This document shows positions 7,387-15,254 of a DNA stretch of 33,753 nucleotides, piece by piece. The notes under the pieces are model-generated. The model had not been told where the DNA came from, made no database searches, and saw only the letters and a program-made list of their open reading frames with translations. The first letter of the stretch is position 1. Every line of letters starts with the position of its first letter. Source of the stretch: Micromonospora sp. MH99 (GTDB taxonomy: Bacteria > Actinomycetota > Actinomycetes > Mycobacteriales > Micromonosporaceae); the NCBI RefSeq assembly GCF_021442385.1, contig NZ_MUZA01000067.1:1-33753 (forward strand). Direction: 5' to 3'. Position numbers and translations under genes: made by a program.

Positions 7387-7868
7387 GGAGATTCCGCGCG
7401 CCACGTGCACCCGTCGCCCGCCTGGTCGCACGAAACCGTGACGTCCGGTTCCACGTAGCGGGCGGCGATGGCGGTGTTGAGTTCCTGGCAGTACGGGCAC
7501 GGTGACGAAAAGGTCAGGACGACACCGGCGCGGGCGGCCCGCCTGCGGTAGCGGAGGATCCCGCAGTTGGCGTTGCGCAGCACGGTGCCCGAGGGCTGCG
7601 GCTCACTGGTCACCGCCGAGTCGTACAGCAGCAGCTGACGTTGGAGCCGGGTCATGAAATGGTCGGTGGCGGACACCCCGGCGGGCCGTTGCGCCCGCAG
7701 CAGCTCCGCGGTTATCCGGGAGTTCGCCCGGATCCACGCGGCCAAGCCCGCTTCGCCGTGCTCGCCCAGGATGAACTCCTCCGCCGCCGCCTGGGCCTCG
7801 AAAAACCGTTGGCGCCACAGGTCGATCTTCTCGGCCGGGTCGAGGGGAGACGGCTCACCTGTCGTCAT
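7329..7868 (-). CDS. Unrecognised cysteine-rich protein, 179 aa
   Basis: I do not recognise this family. The N-terminal half (1-100) looks helical and acidic/basic mixed (FFEAQAAAEEFILGEHG). The C-terminal half carries Cys102, the pair C-P-Y-C at 124-127, and Cys147 and Cys154, a pattern that could bind zinc or an Fe-S cluster or act in thiol chemistry. No signal peptide or membrane segment is seen. The ATG at 7868 has AAGGAAG upstream and overlaps the preceding gene by 14 nt, so it is translationally coupled and is the last gene of the glycosyltransferase-dioxygenase operon. Its 3' end overlaps the convergent flavoprotein by 58 nt. A role in the operon's pathway, for example electron transfer or metal handling, is speculation. 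Confidence 0.6.
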   Translation of the reverse strand: MTTGEPSPLDPAEKIDLWRQRFFEAQAAAEEFILGEHGEAGLAAWIRANSRITAELLRAQRPAGVSATDHFMTRLQRQLLLYDSAVTSEPQPSGTVLRNANCGILRYRRRAARAGVVLTFSSPCPYCQELNTAIAARYVEPDVTVSCDQAGDGCTWRAESPHAAGEGTTGSPHRGRDGG

Positions 7869-8250
7869 CGTCCGCTTCCTTCCCGATGTCGCCATCCAGC
7901 TCGGCGAAGACCTCCCGGGCGACGCGCAGCCCGTTGTTCGCGACCGGCCAGCCACCGTAGTAGGCGAGCTGGATGATGACTTCGACGATCTTCTCCCGTG
8001 ACATCCCGAGGTGGAGGGCGGCACCGATGTGGCCGCGCAACTCCCAGTCGGTCCGTGCCAGCGTGACCGCTGTCAACGCGACGAGTTCGCGCTCCTCGAC
8101 GCTCAGGTGCGGGCGCGTCCAGATCTCACCGAACAGGTGGTCGACAGTGATCCGCAGAAACTCCGGATCGGAACCCGGGCGCGGTTCGCGGCCGAAGACC
8201 TGCTGAAACATGGCCTCACCACGCTGGTGTCGGGTCGACGGCTGATTCAT
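7855..8250 (-). CDS. Carboxymuconolactone decarboxylase-like protein
   Basis: This 131-residue all-helical protein is of the AhpD/CMD superfamily. Residues about 30-115 show the family pattern: HLFGEIW, LSVEERELVALTAVTLARTDWEL, then GHIGAALHLGMSREKIVEVI and YYGGWPVA. It resembles the PcaC branch (gamma-carboxymuconolactone decarboxylase of the protocatechuate pathway) and lacks the CxxC pair that peroxidase-type AhpD proteins use. The ATG at 8250 overlaps the MFS gene stop by 4 nt. In an operon with a ring-hydroxylating dioxygenase it probably acts on an oxidised aromatic or lactone intermediate. The true substrate is unknown, and many family members are not decarboxylases. Confidence 0.85.
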   Translation of the reverse strand: MNQPSTRHQRGEAMFQQVFGREPRPGSDPEFLRITVDHLFGEIWTRPHLSVEERELVALTAVTLARTDWELRGHIGAALHLGMSREKIVEVIIQLAYYGGWPVANNGLRVAREVFAELDGDIGKEADDDDR

Positions 8251-9491
8251 CGATCAACTCCTTCGGATGGTCGAGCGGTTGTCAACGTGCACGACGCCAC
8301 GAAGGCGACGGCCAGCAGCGCCGCGCCGCTGGCGAAGGCGGCCGGAACACCGACCCGCTCGGCGACGAGCCCCACGACCACCGGTCCGACCACGGCGCCG
8401 ACGTCGGTGCACATCGAGAAGGCGGCGACGCCACTGCCGGCCCGGCCGGCGATCACATCACCGACCAGCGTGGCCGGCGCGGCGTTGAGCAGCGCCGATC
8501 CCGCCGCGTACACGCACAGCAGGGCGACGAGCCAGGCGTACCGGTCCACGAACGCCAGGGCGGTGATCGCCGCCGCGGCCACACCGGTGCCGGCGATCAT
8601 GGCGGGCCGGCGGCCGGCCCGGTCGACGAGCCGGCCGGCCGGCACGATCAGCAACGCCTGGACGACGGCGGAGATGGTGAACGCCCATCCGACCCATGCC
8701 ACGTCATGCAGCCAGGCCACCACCACCACAGGGACCAGCGCGCTGCGCAGCCCGAACAGGACCCACCCCTGCGCCAGCGCGGCGAGGCAGGCCACCAGGT
8801 AGCGTCGATCCCGCAACAGGACCGGCAGTTCGACCACCGTACGGCCGGGCTCCGCCCCGGTGCTCCGGCCGGTGTCGAGCACCGCCAGGGTCAGCACCGC
8901 GGCGCCCAGCAACAGCGCCGCGTACGCCACGAACGGCGTGGACAGGGCGACGAGCGCGAGGAGCCCGCCGAGCGCCGGTCCGCAGATCCCGCCGAGCAGA
9001 AAGCCCGCCTCGAACACGGCGCTGGCCCGGCCCCGCTGGTCGGGCGGCGCGACGGCCAGGAGCATCGCCAGCGCGGACACCGAGAACAGCACCGAGCCGG
9101 CGCCGCCGAGCCCGCGGAACACGAGTAGCTGCCCGTAGGACCCGGCGAACGCCGTCAGGGCCGAGGAGAGCGCACAGAGCAGCAGGCCGGCGACCAGGAC
9201 CCGCCGCTCCCCGAACCGAACCGCCAGCCGGCCGCAGAACGGGCTGGTGACCAGCCGCATCATCGCGAACAGGGCGACGAGTAGTCCGATCCGGGTGGGC
9301 CCGGCCCCGAACGTCGCCGCATACACCGGAAGCACCGGGAGCACCAGCCCCAGGCCGAGCATGACGCACCCGCCGACGACGCTGAGGACGTAGACCTCGC
9401 GCGGGAGACCCGGTGGGGCGGCGACGGGTGGGGCGCTGCCGATGCCGGCCGCCTTCACAGGCCGGTCACAGGATGATGCTGAGCTTTCCAT
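8247..9491 (-). CDS. MFS efflux transporter
   Basis: This integral membrane protein of about 414 residues has roughly 12 hydrophobic segments, starting with VYVLSVVGGCVMLGLGLVLP. The MFS loop 2-3 signature region reads GRLAVRFGERRVLVAG, and an equivalent GRLVDRAGRRPAMIAG starts the second half. It most resembles drug:H+ antiporter-type MFS exporters. The ATG at 9491 overlaps the dioxygenase beta gene by 26 nt. A GTG at 9458, 7 nt after that gene's stop, is an alternative start just before the first membrane segment, and neither has a strong Shine-Dalgarno. The stop overlaps the downstream CMD gene by 4 nt. Export of the cluster product or of a toxic aromatic is the likely role, by inference. 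Confidence 0.88.
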   Translation of the reverse strand: MESSASSCDRPVKAAGIGSAPPVAAPPGLPREVYVLSVVGGCVMLGLGLVLPVLPVYAATFGAGPTRIGLLVALFAMMRLVTSPFCGRLAVRFGERRVLVAGLLLCALSSALTAFAGSYGQLLVFRGLGGAGSVLFSVSALAMLLAVAPPDQRGRASAVFEAGFLLGGICGPALGGLLALVALSTPFVAYAALLLGAAVLTLAVLDTGRSTGAEPGRTVVELPVLLRDRRYLVACLAALAQGWVLFGLRSALVPVVVVAWLHDVAWVGWAFTISAVVQALLIVPAGRLVDRAGRRPAMIAGTGVAAAAITALAFVDRYAWLVALLCVYAAGSALLNAAPATLVGDVIAGRAGSGVAAFSMCTDVGAVVGPVVVGLVAERVGVPAAFASGAALLAVAFVASCTLTTARPSEGVDR

Positions 9492-9975
9492 GCTCGACCA
9501 ACGTCTCGTGGTCGAGCACCACGACCCGTCTCCGGATCCGGAACGACTCCCCGTCGACGACGAGCGCGAACCGGTACTTCCCGACGTACACGTCGGAGCG
9601 CCGGTGCCCGAACCGGTGGACGACGACATTCGCCACCACGTCGAGGTGCGTGCCCCGATCGATCAGCACCTCCACGTTGCTGATCATCCGATGCGTCCGC
9701 GAGCGGGGGTTCTCGCACCACACCTCACCGGCGAGGAGCTGTTCGACCCGCTGGCGCAGCCGGGCGGCGTCGTCGTCGATGAGCCCGAGCGCGTCGGCCT
9801 CGTCGCGTACGTCGGTGGCGGGCACCGCGTAGCGGATGTCGTCGGTCAGCATCTCGTCGTACCACTCGAGCAGGCGCCACTCGTCGAGCAGCCGCGCCTC
9901 GCGGAAGAGGAACTGGCTCACCCGGTGCCACAACCGCACCTGGGCCGTGTCGTCGACCGTCAGCTCGATGGTCAT
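9466..9975 (-). CDS. Aromatic-ring-hydroxylating dioxygenase, beta subunit
   Basis: This 169-residue protein has the NTF2-like fold of ring-hydroxylating dioxygenase small subunits, which are structural partners of the Rieske alpha subunit. Diagnostic stretches are LFREARLLDEWRLLEWYDEM, DDIRYAVPAT and ENPRSRTHRMISNVEV. GGAGG upstream supports ATG 9975, which overlaps the alpha-subunit stop by 4 nt, as expected for subunits made in equal amounts. Family length is typically 160-190, so it looks complete. No ferredoxin or reductase gene of the dioxygenase is present in this operon. Confidence 0.9.
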   Translation of the reverse strand: MTIELTVDDTAQVRLWHRVSQFLFREARLLDEWRLLEWYDEMLTDDIRYAVPATDVRDEADALGLIDDDAARLRQRVEQLLAGEVWCENPRSRTHRMISNVEVLIDRGTHLDVVANVVVHRFGHRRSDVYVGKYRFALVVDGESFRIRRRVVVLDHETLVEHGKLSIIL

Positions 9976-11291
9976 CGCACCTCCGCCCCTTGCCGCTCCA
10001 CCCGCTGAACGACCTCGGGGTGCTCGTCGTCGCCGTACATCAGCCGGTCCCACTGCCGCCAGAACTCACGGGCCGGAAGCTCGTCGGTCGTCTCCGGGAC
10101 GGCCTTGTTCATGCCGCGGGACAGGTCCGAGTAGCGGACCGCGCGGTTGAGATAGCCCCGCTGACACGATTCGATGATCTCGATGTCGTCGGGGGTGGCG
10201 AAGCCGGCGGGGCCGAGGAACGTCAGGTAGTGACTCTTGCGGAGCTCCCGGATGTCCGGATCCTCGTCCTTGGGGGCCAGGGCGACCGAGGTGATGGCCA
10301 TCTGGCCGGCGCCGATCGGGTCGATCTTGCGAATGGTGATCGCGATCGCGTCGATGATCATCAGATTGGGGAAGATCAGCAGCGCGCGGTTGGTGCCGGT
10401 GATCCGCTCGGCGCGTTCGGCCCCGAACCGGTCGACGAACCGTGCGGCGGTCGCCTCGATCCGTGGCCGGACCTCGGCGCCGAACATCGGCGTCCAGTAC
10501 GCGAGCGGGCGGGCCGCCGCCGGCGGTAGCTCGTTGGCGCCGTGGCCCCACCCGAGCGCGCGGCCGAAGCCGCCCCGACGTCGCGGCGGCACCGATCCCA
10601 GCGACTCCATGTAGCCGACGTAACGCTTGTGCAGGGCCCGGAAGTGGTAGATGTCGACGCTGTTCTCCATCATGAGCTTCCAGTTCGCCCGCGCCCCGTG
10701 CAGTTGCGCGCCCTGGATCACCTCCATCCCGACCTCGGACTGGTCGTCGATCAGATCGAGGTACTCCGTCGCGCCCGCCAGGTACTCGGTCAGGGTGCGC
10801 GGCTGTCGGGGGTCGAAGGTGACGAACACGAAGCCGCGGTAACTGTCGCTGCGGTGCTGCGCGAGGCCGAAGTCGGCCTTGCGGAAGCTCGGCCCGTACC
10901 CGTCCGGGATCGGAACCCCGACCAGGTCGCCCCGGTTGGAGAACGTCCAGTCGTGGTACGGGCACCGGAACGACCTGGCCCGCCCGGCCGGCTGCGAGCA
11001 GATCAGCGCCCCCCGGTGCGGGCAGCTGTTCGCGAACACCCGGATCACCCCGTCGGATCCGCGCGCCATGACCACCGGACGCCCGCCGACGTCACGCGCG
11101 ACGTAGGAACCCGGCGCGGGAACCTCCGACTCGTGCCCGACGTACAACCAGCAACGGTCGAAGATCCTGGTCATCTCCCGTTCGGCCAGGTCGTCGTCGG
11201 TGTAGGCGCGGCGATCCACCCGGAACGAGAGGCGCTCGCGATCGTCGAGCACGATCGGGTCGCCCACCGGCCACCGCAGTTCGGTACTCAC
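9972..11291 (-). CDS. Rieske aromatic-ring-hydroxylating dioxygenase, alpha subunit
   Basis: This is the catalytic subunit (439 aa) of a multicomponent non-heme iron oxygenase that uses O2 and electrons to hydroxylate aromatic substrates. The Rieske motif is complete: C-P-H-R-G then C-P-Y-H with 17 residues between His and Cys (about residues 90-112). The mononuclear iron site is visible as NWKLMMENSVDIYHFRALH (about 205-223), with the bridging Asp and the two His. It resembles benzoate/anthranilate-type oxygenases, but the substrate cannot be assigned. The GTG start overlaps the stop of the upstream glycosyltransferase by 4 nt (GTGA). Electron-transfer partners are not encoded next to it, and the convergent flavoprotein at 6730 is a possible candidate. 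Confidence 0.92.
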   Translation of the reverse strand: MSTELRWPVGDPIVLDDRERLSFRVDRRAYTDDDLAEREMTRIFDRCWLYVGHESEVPAPGSYVARDVGGRPVVMARGSDGVIRVFANSCPHRGALICSQPAGRARSFRCPYHDWTFSNRGDLVGVPIPDGYGPSFRKADFGLAQHRSDSYRGFVFVTFDPRQPRTLTEYLAGATEYLDLIDDQSEVGMEVIQGAQLHGARANWKLMMENSVDIYHFRALHKRYVGYMESLGSVPPRRRGGFGRALGWGHGANELPPAAARPLAYWTPMFGAEVRPRIEATAARFVDRFGAERAERITGTNRALLIFPNLMIIDAIAITIRKIDPIGAGQMAITSVALAPKDEDPDIRELRKSHYLTFLGPAGFATPDDIEIIESCQRGYLNRAVRYSDLSRGMNKAVPETTDELPAREFWRQWDRLMYGDDEHPEVVQRVERQGAEVR

Positions 11292-12454
11292 CGCACGTCC
11301 TCTCGCCGTAGCGTCCTGACCGTGCCGACGACCAGCTCCGCCGTCCGTACCGCGGAATCGCCGCACTCCGGCTGCGCGGCGCGCAGCCGCGCCCGGTAGC
11401 CCCGGGCCGGATCGAGCAGGTCGGTGACCGCGCCGGCGACCGCCTGCGCGGTGACAGCGGCCGGCTCCAGCGCCGTCCCGAAGCCCGCCCTCTCCACGAA
11501 GTACGCCTGAATCGGCTGGTCCACGGCCAGCGGGATCACCAGCATCGGTGTGGCCGCCCGGATCGACTCCGCCACGGAGTTGTAACCGCCGTGGGTGACG
11601 AAGACGTCGGCGCGTTCCAGCACCTCACGTTGCGGCAGATATCCAGCGGTGAGCACGTCGTCGGGCAGGGCGAGTTCCGCGGCGAGATCGCCCACCGCGG
11701 CGATCACCTGCGCGCCGGTCGCCGCCGCGCCGGTGACGACCATGCGCAGCAGGTCCGGCCGCCGGTAGAAGATCGTGCCGAAGGACACGTACACCAGCGG
11801 TCGGTCGGGGTCGATCCGATCCAGCGCCGGGAAGTCGACCTCGTCGCCGCGCGTCCCCGCCGCACCCGGCAGTCCCACCAGCCGCACACCGTCGTCAGTG
11901 ACCGCGTCGGCCCCGACGAGGGCGGGAATCGTCGGCATCAGATTGAGAATCGGTGAACGCGCCGAATGGGTCCGGGTCGACCACCCCACCCCGTGCCGGG
12001 TCAGATACTCGCCGACCTGCTCGTCGTACGCCCAGCGGCCCCGTCGGTGCTCGCGCGGGCACACTCCCCCCAGGTTTGCCCAGATCATTCCGTACGGGAT
12101 TCCGGAAGCCTCGGTGCCGACCATGGCCGATGCGGTGACCGGTAGCGAGTCGACGAGCACGAAATCCGCTGCCGTCGCGCGCAGCGCTTCAGTCGTCTGT
12201 TTTGCCACCGGTGACGCCTGGAGCATCGGGCCGATGTTCGCCGGATCGCCGCTCCACGGCCCCATCTCGACCTGCCCGATCAGGTGGACCCGCGCCGTGC
12301 CGAGGGCTTGGCGGCGTTGCTCGTCGAGCACGCCCCCGTCGGCGGACAGCAACAACAGCGTGACCTCGCTTCCGGCGGCTCGGAGGGCGTTGACCACCGG
12401 AATGTACGGGTTGAGATGACCATGCTGCGTCGTGGTGAGAAGGGCGACGCGCAT
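11288..12454 (-). CDS. Family 1 (MGT-type) glycosyltransferase
   Basis: This 388-residue GT-B fold enzyme resembles macrolide and UDP-glucuronosyl-type glycosyltransferases that attach a sugar from a nucleotide donor to small molecules. The N-terminal acceptor domain starts MRVALLTTTQHGHLNP. The donor domain shows VYVSFGTIFYRRPDLL (about 218-233) and the signature THGGYNSVAESIRAATPML with VIPLAVDQPIQA (about 288-318), where the conserved HGG and Gln contact the nucleotide sugar. GGAGAG upstream supports ATG 12454. It is the first gene of the - strand operon, so its expression sets that of the dioxygenase and exporter. The acceptor is unknown. A drug-inactivating (self-resistance) glycosyltransferase is an alternative to a biosynthetic one. 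Confidence 0.9.
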   Translation of the reverse strand: MRVALLTTTQHGHLNPYIPVVNALRAAGSEVTLLLLSADGGVLDEQRRQALGTARVHLIGQVEMGPWSGDPANIGPMLQASPVAKQTTEALRATAADFVLVDSLPVTASAMVGTEASGIPYGMIWANLGGVCPREHRRGRWAYDEQVGEYLTRHGVGWSTRTHSARSPILNLMPTIPALVGADAVTDDGVRLVGLPGAAGTRGDEVDFPALDRIDPDRPLVYVSFGTIFYRRPDLLRMVVTGAAATGAQVIAAVGDLAAELALPDDVLTAGYLPQREVLERADVFVTHGGYNSVAESIRAATPMLVIPLAVDQPIQAYFVERAGFGTALEPAAVTAQAVAGAVTDLLDPARGYRARLRAAQPECGDSAVRTAELVVGTVRTLRREDVR

Positions 12455-12543
12455 CAGCTCTCCGATCCATCGGGAAACGGCCGCAATCCGCCGCGGGCGG
12501 ACGATAAGAGCCCTGCGGAGTGAAGGGAGCCATCGATTTGCAA

Positions 12544-12572
12544 AGCCTGCCCGGCGACACGACCGATGTCAA
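12544..12572 (-). promoter_or_regulatory. Candidate promoter of the glycosyltransferase-dioxygenase operon
   Basis: Read on the - strand, a perfect TTGACA (12572-12567) is followed after 17 nt by CAGGCT (12549-12544), an acceptable actinobacterial -10. It would give a leader of about 80 nt before the glycosyltransferase ATG. This is inference from consensus match. Confidence 0.45.
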
Positions 12573-12963
12573 TGCCTGGTGACTGTTTATCGTCTTTGAC
12601 CGACGACCGGCAATGGGTTTCTCCGAGGTTGCGGAATGTTTGTCACCTGAGCGTTTAAGGTGAGTCTGAGTGGTTGGAGTGGCCGGTCTGTTTTCGGCTG
12701 TTGTGGACGGTCGATTCCGAGGCTCGGCGTCGATGGTGGTAAATGCCTTATACGGCCGGAAAGGGTGAGAGGGGAAGTCGACGTGCAATCCGTGGCGACT
12801 ACGGGAGCCTCCGCCCGTTCCGTTGCCATTCCACGCCGGACCTGCTCGCTGTGCAGAGGGTGGGCGCCCAGGAGCGCGACCGGCTATGGCACCCCCGGTG
12901 CGCCGGTCCGGCTCTGCCGGTGGCCCGAAGGAGCCGGAAGCAGGGGTCCCTCTGTTCATTAGC

Positions 12964-13029
12964 ATGCACTACTCTGCATGAACTTGCACTCATGAGTCGT
13001 CCTTGTTAATCTTTCCTGCATAGTCATGC
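12964..13029 (+). promoter_or_regulatory. ARG-box-like ArgR operators
   Basis: Three palindromes surround the argC promoter. ATGCA-N6-TGCAT is at 12964-12979. CATGA-N8-TCATG, an 18-bp box, is at 12977-12994. GCAT-N4-ATGC is at 13018-13029. ARG boxes are 18-bp imperfect palindromes built on CAT/ATG-type half-sites and usually occur in tandem, bound by hexameric ArgR with arginine. The argR gene is in this operon, so autoregulated feedback is expected. The match is by eye and the outermost bases are imperfect. Confidence 0.6.
12984..13012 (+). promoter_or_regulatory. argC operon promoter
   Basis: TTGCAC (12984-12989), a 17-nt spacer, then TAATCT (13007-13012) form a good sigma-70-type promoter, with transcription expected to start near 13019, about 20 nt before the argC ATG. 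The -35 lies inside one palindrome and the start point coincides with another, so repressor binding would block RNA polymerase. Confidence 0.65.
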
Positions 13030-13039
13030 GGAGGTGAGT

Positions 13040-14041
13040 ATGGGGATCCGAGTCGCGGTCGCCGGAGCGAGCGGGTACGCCGGAGGCGAGCTGCTGCGCC
13101 TGATCGCCGGGCACCCGGAGTTCGACCTGGTCGCCGCCACCGCGCACAGCCAGGCCGGGCACCGCGTCGACGTGGTCCACCCGCAGCTCACCGGGCTCGA
13201 CCTGGTGCTCGGCGAGACCGACCCGGCGACCCTGGCCGACGCCGACCTGGTCTTCCTGGCGCTGCCGCACGGCCAGTCGGCGGCCCTCGCGGCCCAACTG
13301 CCGCCCGAGGTACGCATCGTCGACCTGGGCGCCGACCACCGGCTGGCCGACCCCTACGCCTGGGCGCAGTACTACGGCGGCACCCACGCCGGGCAGTGGA
13401 CCTACGGGCTGCCCGAGCTGCCCGGCCAGCGGGAGCTGATCGCCGGCTCGACCCGGGTGGCGAACACCGGCTGCTACGCCGCCGCGATCACCCTGGCGCT
13501 CGCGCCGCTGATCGCCGACGGCGCGGCCAGCCCCGCCGACGTCGTGGTGGTCGCCGCCTCGGGCACCTCCGGCGCGGGCCGGGCGGCGAAGCCGCACCTG
13601 CTGGCCAGCGAGGTGCAGGGCGACCTGTCGCCGTACCGGGTCGGCACCCACCAGCACGTGCCCGAGATCAAGCAGGCGTCCGGGGCGACCGGCCTGTCGT
13701 TCACCCCGGTCCTCGCGCCGATGCCGCGCGGCATCCTGGCCACGGTCACCGCCGTGCCGGCCCGCGGCGTCGACCCGCAGCAGGTGCTGGCGCGGGCGTA
13801 CGCGGACGCGCCGTTCGTGCACGTGCTGGCGGAGGGGCGCTGGCCGCACACCGCCGCCACGCTGGGTTCCAACTCGTGCCACCTGCAGGCCACCGTCGAC
13901 GTCGACTCGGGTCGCCTGATCGTGCTCAGCGCACTGGACAACCTCGGTAAGGGCGCGGCCGGCCAGGCCGTGCAGAACGCCAACCTGATGCTCGGCCTGC
14001 CGGAGACGACGGGCCTGTCGATCTGGGGAGTGAGCCCGTGA
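13040..14041 (+). CDS. argC: N-acetyl-gamma-glutamyl-phosphate reductase
   Basis: This enzyme catalyses the third step of arginine synthesis, reducing N-acetylglutamyl phosphate to the semialdehyde with NADPH. The 333-residue product has the dinucleotide-binding GASGYAGGELLRL near the N-terminus and the catalytic cysteine in ANTGCYAAA (about residue 148). The conserved HQHVPEI and MPRGILATV segments follow. The family usually shows NPGCY, so the Thr before Gly is a mild variant also found in actinobacteria. GGAGG (13030-13034) sits 5 nt before ATG 13040. An in-frame GTG at 13034 overlaps that Shine-Dalgarno and is rejected. First gene of argCJBDFRGH. Confidence 0.96.
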   Translation: MGIRVAVAGASGYAGGELLRLIAGHPEFDLVAATAHSQAGHRVDVVHPQLTGLDLVLGETDPATLADADLVFLALPHGQSAALAAQLPPEVRIVDLGADHRLADPYAWAQYYGGTHAGQWTYGLPELPGQRELIAGSTRVANTGCYAAAITLALAPLIADGAASPADVVVVAASGTSGAGRAAKPHLLASEVQGDLSPYRVGTHQHVPEIKQASGATGLSFTPVLAPMPRGILATVTAVPARGVDPQQVLARAYADAPFVHVLAEGRWPHTAATLGSNSCHLQATVDVDSGRLIVLSALDNLGKGAAGQAVQNANLMLGLPETTGLSIWGVSP

Positions 14042-14081
14042 GCGCGAGGGGTGCAGCAGTCGCGACGGAAAGGCAGGCGCC

Positions 14082-15254
14082 GTGAGTGTCACGACCCCTC
14101 GGGGTTTCCGGGCGGCCGGGGTGGCCGCCGGTCTGAAGTCCGGCGGTGGCGCGGACGTCGCCCTGGTGGTCAACGACGGCCCGGACGCCGGTGTCGCCGG
14201 TGTCTTCACCACCAACCGGGTCAAGGCCGCTCCAGTGCGCTGGAGCCAGCAGGTCGTGCAGGGCGGTGTCGTCCGGGCGGTGGTGCTCAACTCCGGTGGC
14301 GCCAACGCCTGCACCGGCCCGGCCGGCTTCCAGGACACGCACGCCACGGCCGAGCACACCGCCTCCGCGTTGAGCGCGGTCAGCCCACGGTTGCTCCTGG
14401 GCGCCGGTGAGGTGGCGGTCTGCTCCACCGGCCTGATCGGTGAGCGGTTGCCGATGTCGAAGCTGCTGCCCGGGGTCCGTACGGCCATCCGGGGTCTGTC
14501 GCGCGACGGCGGTCCGGCGGCCGCCGAAGCGATCATGACCACCGACACCCGGCCGAAGACCACTGTGGCGCGGGGCAGCGGTTGGACGGTAGGCGGGATG
14601 GCCAAGGGCGCCGGGATGCTCGCGCCGGGGATGGCCACCATGCTCTGCGTGCTCACCACCGACGCGGTGGCCGGGCCGGCGGCGCTGGACGAGGCACTGC
14701 GCGCGGCCACCCGGGTGACCTTCGACCGGGTCGACTCCGACGGTTGCATGTCCACCAACGACACGGTGCTGCTGCTGTCCAGTGGCGCGAGCGGCATCGA
14801 GCCCACCCCGGCCGAGTTGGCCGCTGCGGTCACGACGGCCTGCCACGACCTTGCCCAGCAGCTCATCGCCGACGCCGAGGGCGCCACCAAGCAGGTCGCC
14901 ATCGACGTGGTCGGCGCCGCCGACGAGGACGACGCGGTCGAGGTCGGCCGCTCGGTGGCCCGCAACAACCTGGTCAAGACCGCGCTGTTCGGCAACGACC
15001 CCAACTGGGGCCGGATCCTCGCCGCCGTGGGCACCACCGCCGCCGCGTTCGAGCCGGACGAGGTGGACGTCGCGGTCAACGGGGTGTGGGTGTGCCGCAG
15101 TGGCGCCGCCGCCGAGGACCGCTCGAAGGTCGACCTCACCGGGCGGGACGTGACGATCCGCATCGACCTGCACGCCGGCGACGCGACGGCGACGATCTGG
15201 ACCAACGACCTGTCCCACGCGTACGTGCACGAGAACTCGGCGTACTCAACATGA
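14082..15254 (+). CDS. argJ: Bifunctional ornithine acetyltransferase / N-acetylglutamate synthase
   Basis: ArgJ recycles the acetyl group from N-acetylornithine to glutamate, closing the acetyl cycle, and in some species also uses acetyl-CoA. The 390-residue precursor carries the self-cleavage site: KGAGMLAPGMATML with the nucleophile Thr186 after Ala185, which splits the protein into alpha and beta chains. Oxyanion-hole residues are in CSTGLIGE (about 114-121), and NDPNWGRI near the C-terminal third is typical. The GTG start at 14082 follows AAGGCAGG. The stop overlaps argB by 4 nt (ATGA). Presence of argJ, with no argA or argE nearby, fits the cyclic pathway. Confidence 0.96.
   Translation: MSVTTPRGFRAAGVAAGLKSGGGADVALVVNDGPDAGVAGVFTTNRVKAAPVRWSQQVVQGGVVRAVVLNSGGANACTGPAGFQDTHATAEHTASALSAVSPRLLLGAGEVAVCSTGLIGERLPMSKLLPGVRTAIRGLSRDGGPAAAEAIMTTDTRPKTTVARGSGWTVGGMAKGAGMLAPGMATMLCVLTTDAVAGPAALDEALRAATRVTFDRVDSDGCMSTNDTVLLLSSGASGIEPTPAELAAAVTTACHDLAQQLIADAEGATKQVAIDVVGAADEDDAVEVGRSVARNNLVKTALFGNDPNWGRILAAVGTTAAAFEPDEVDVAVNGVWVCRSGAAAEDRSKVDLTGRDVTIRIDLHAGDATATIWTNDLSHAYVHENSAYST

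Larger units (their letters stand above)
12455..13039. other. 585-nt divergent intergenic region, AT-richer than its surroundings
   Basis: This stretch separates the - strand accessory operon from the + strand arginine operon. It holds the candidate accessory promoter at 12544-12572 and the argC promoter with ARG-box-like palindromes at 12964-13029. Between about 12580 and 12960 I see no convincing gene; small open frames there match no family I know. The base composition dips noticeably compared with flanking genes, which suits a regulatory region or old insertion scar. Confidence 0.6.

Noticed and set aside
12783..12962. 59-codon + strand ORF (GTG start, GAGAGGGG upstream) between the accessory operon and argC
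   Set aside because: It has two close cysteines but no family resemblance, and it ends where the argC operators begin; too little support to call a gene.
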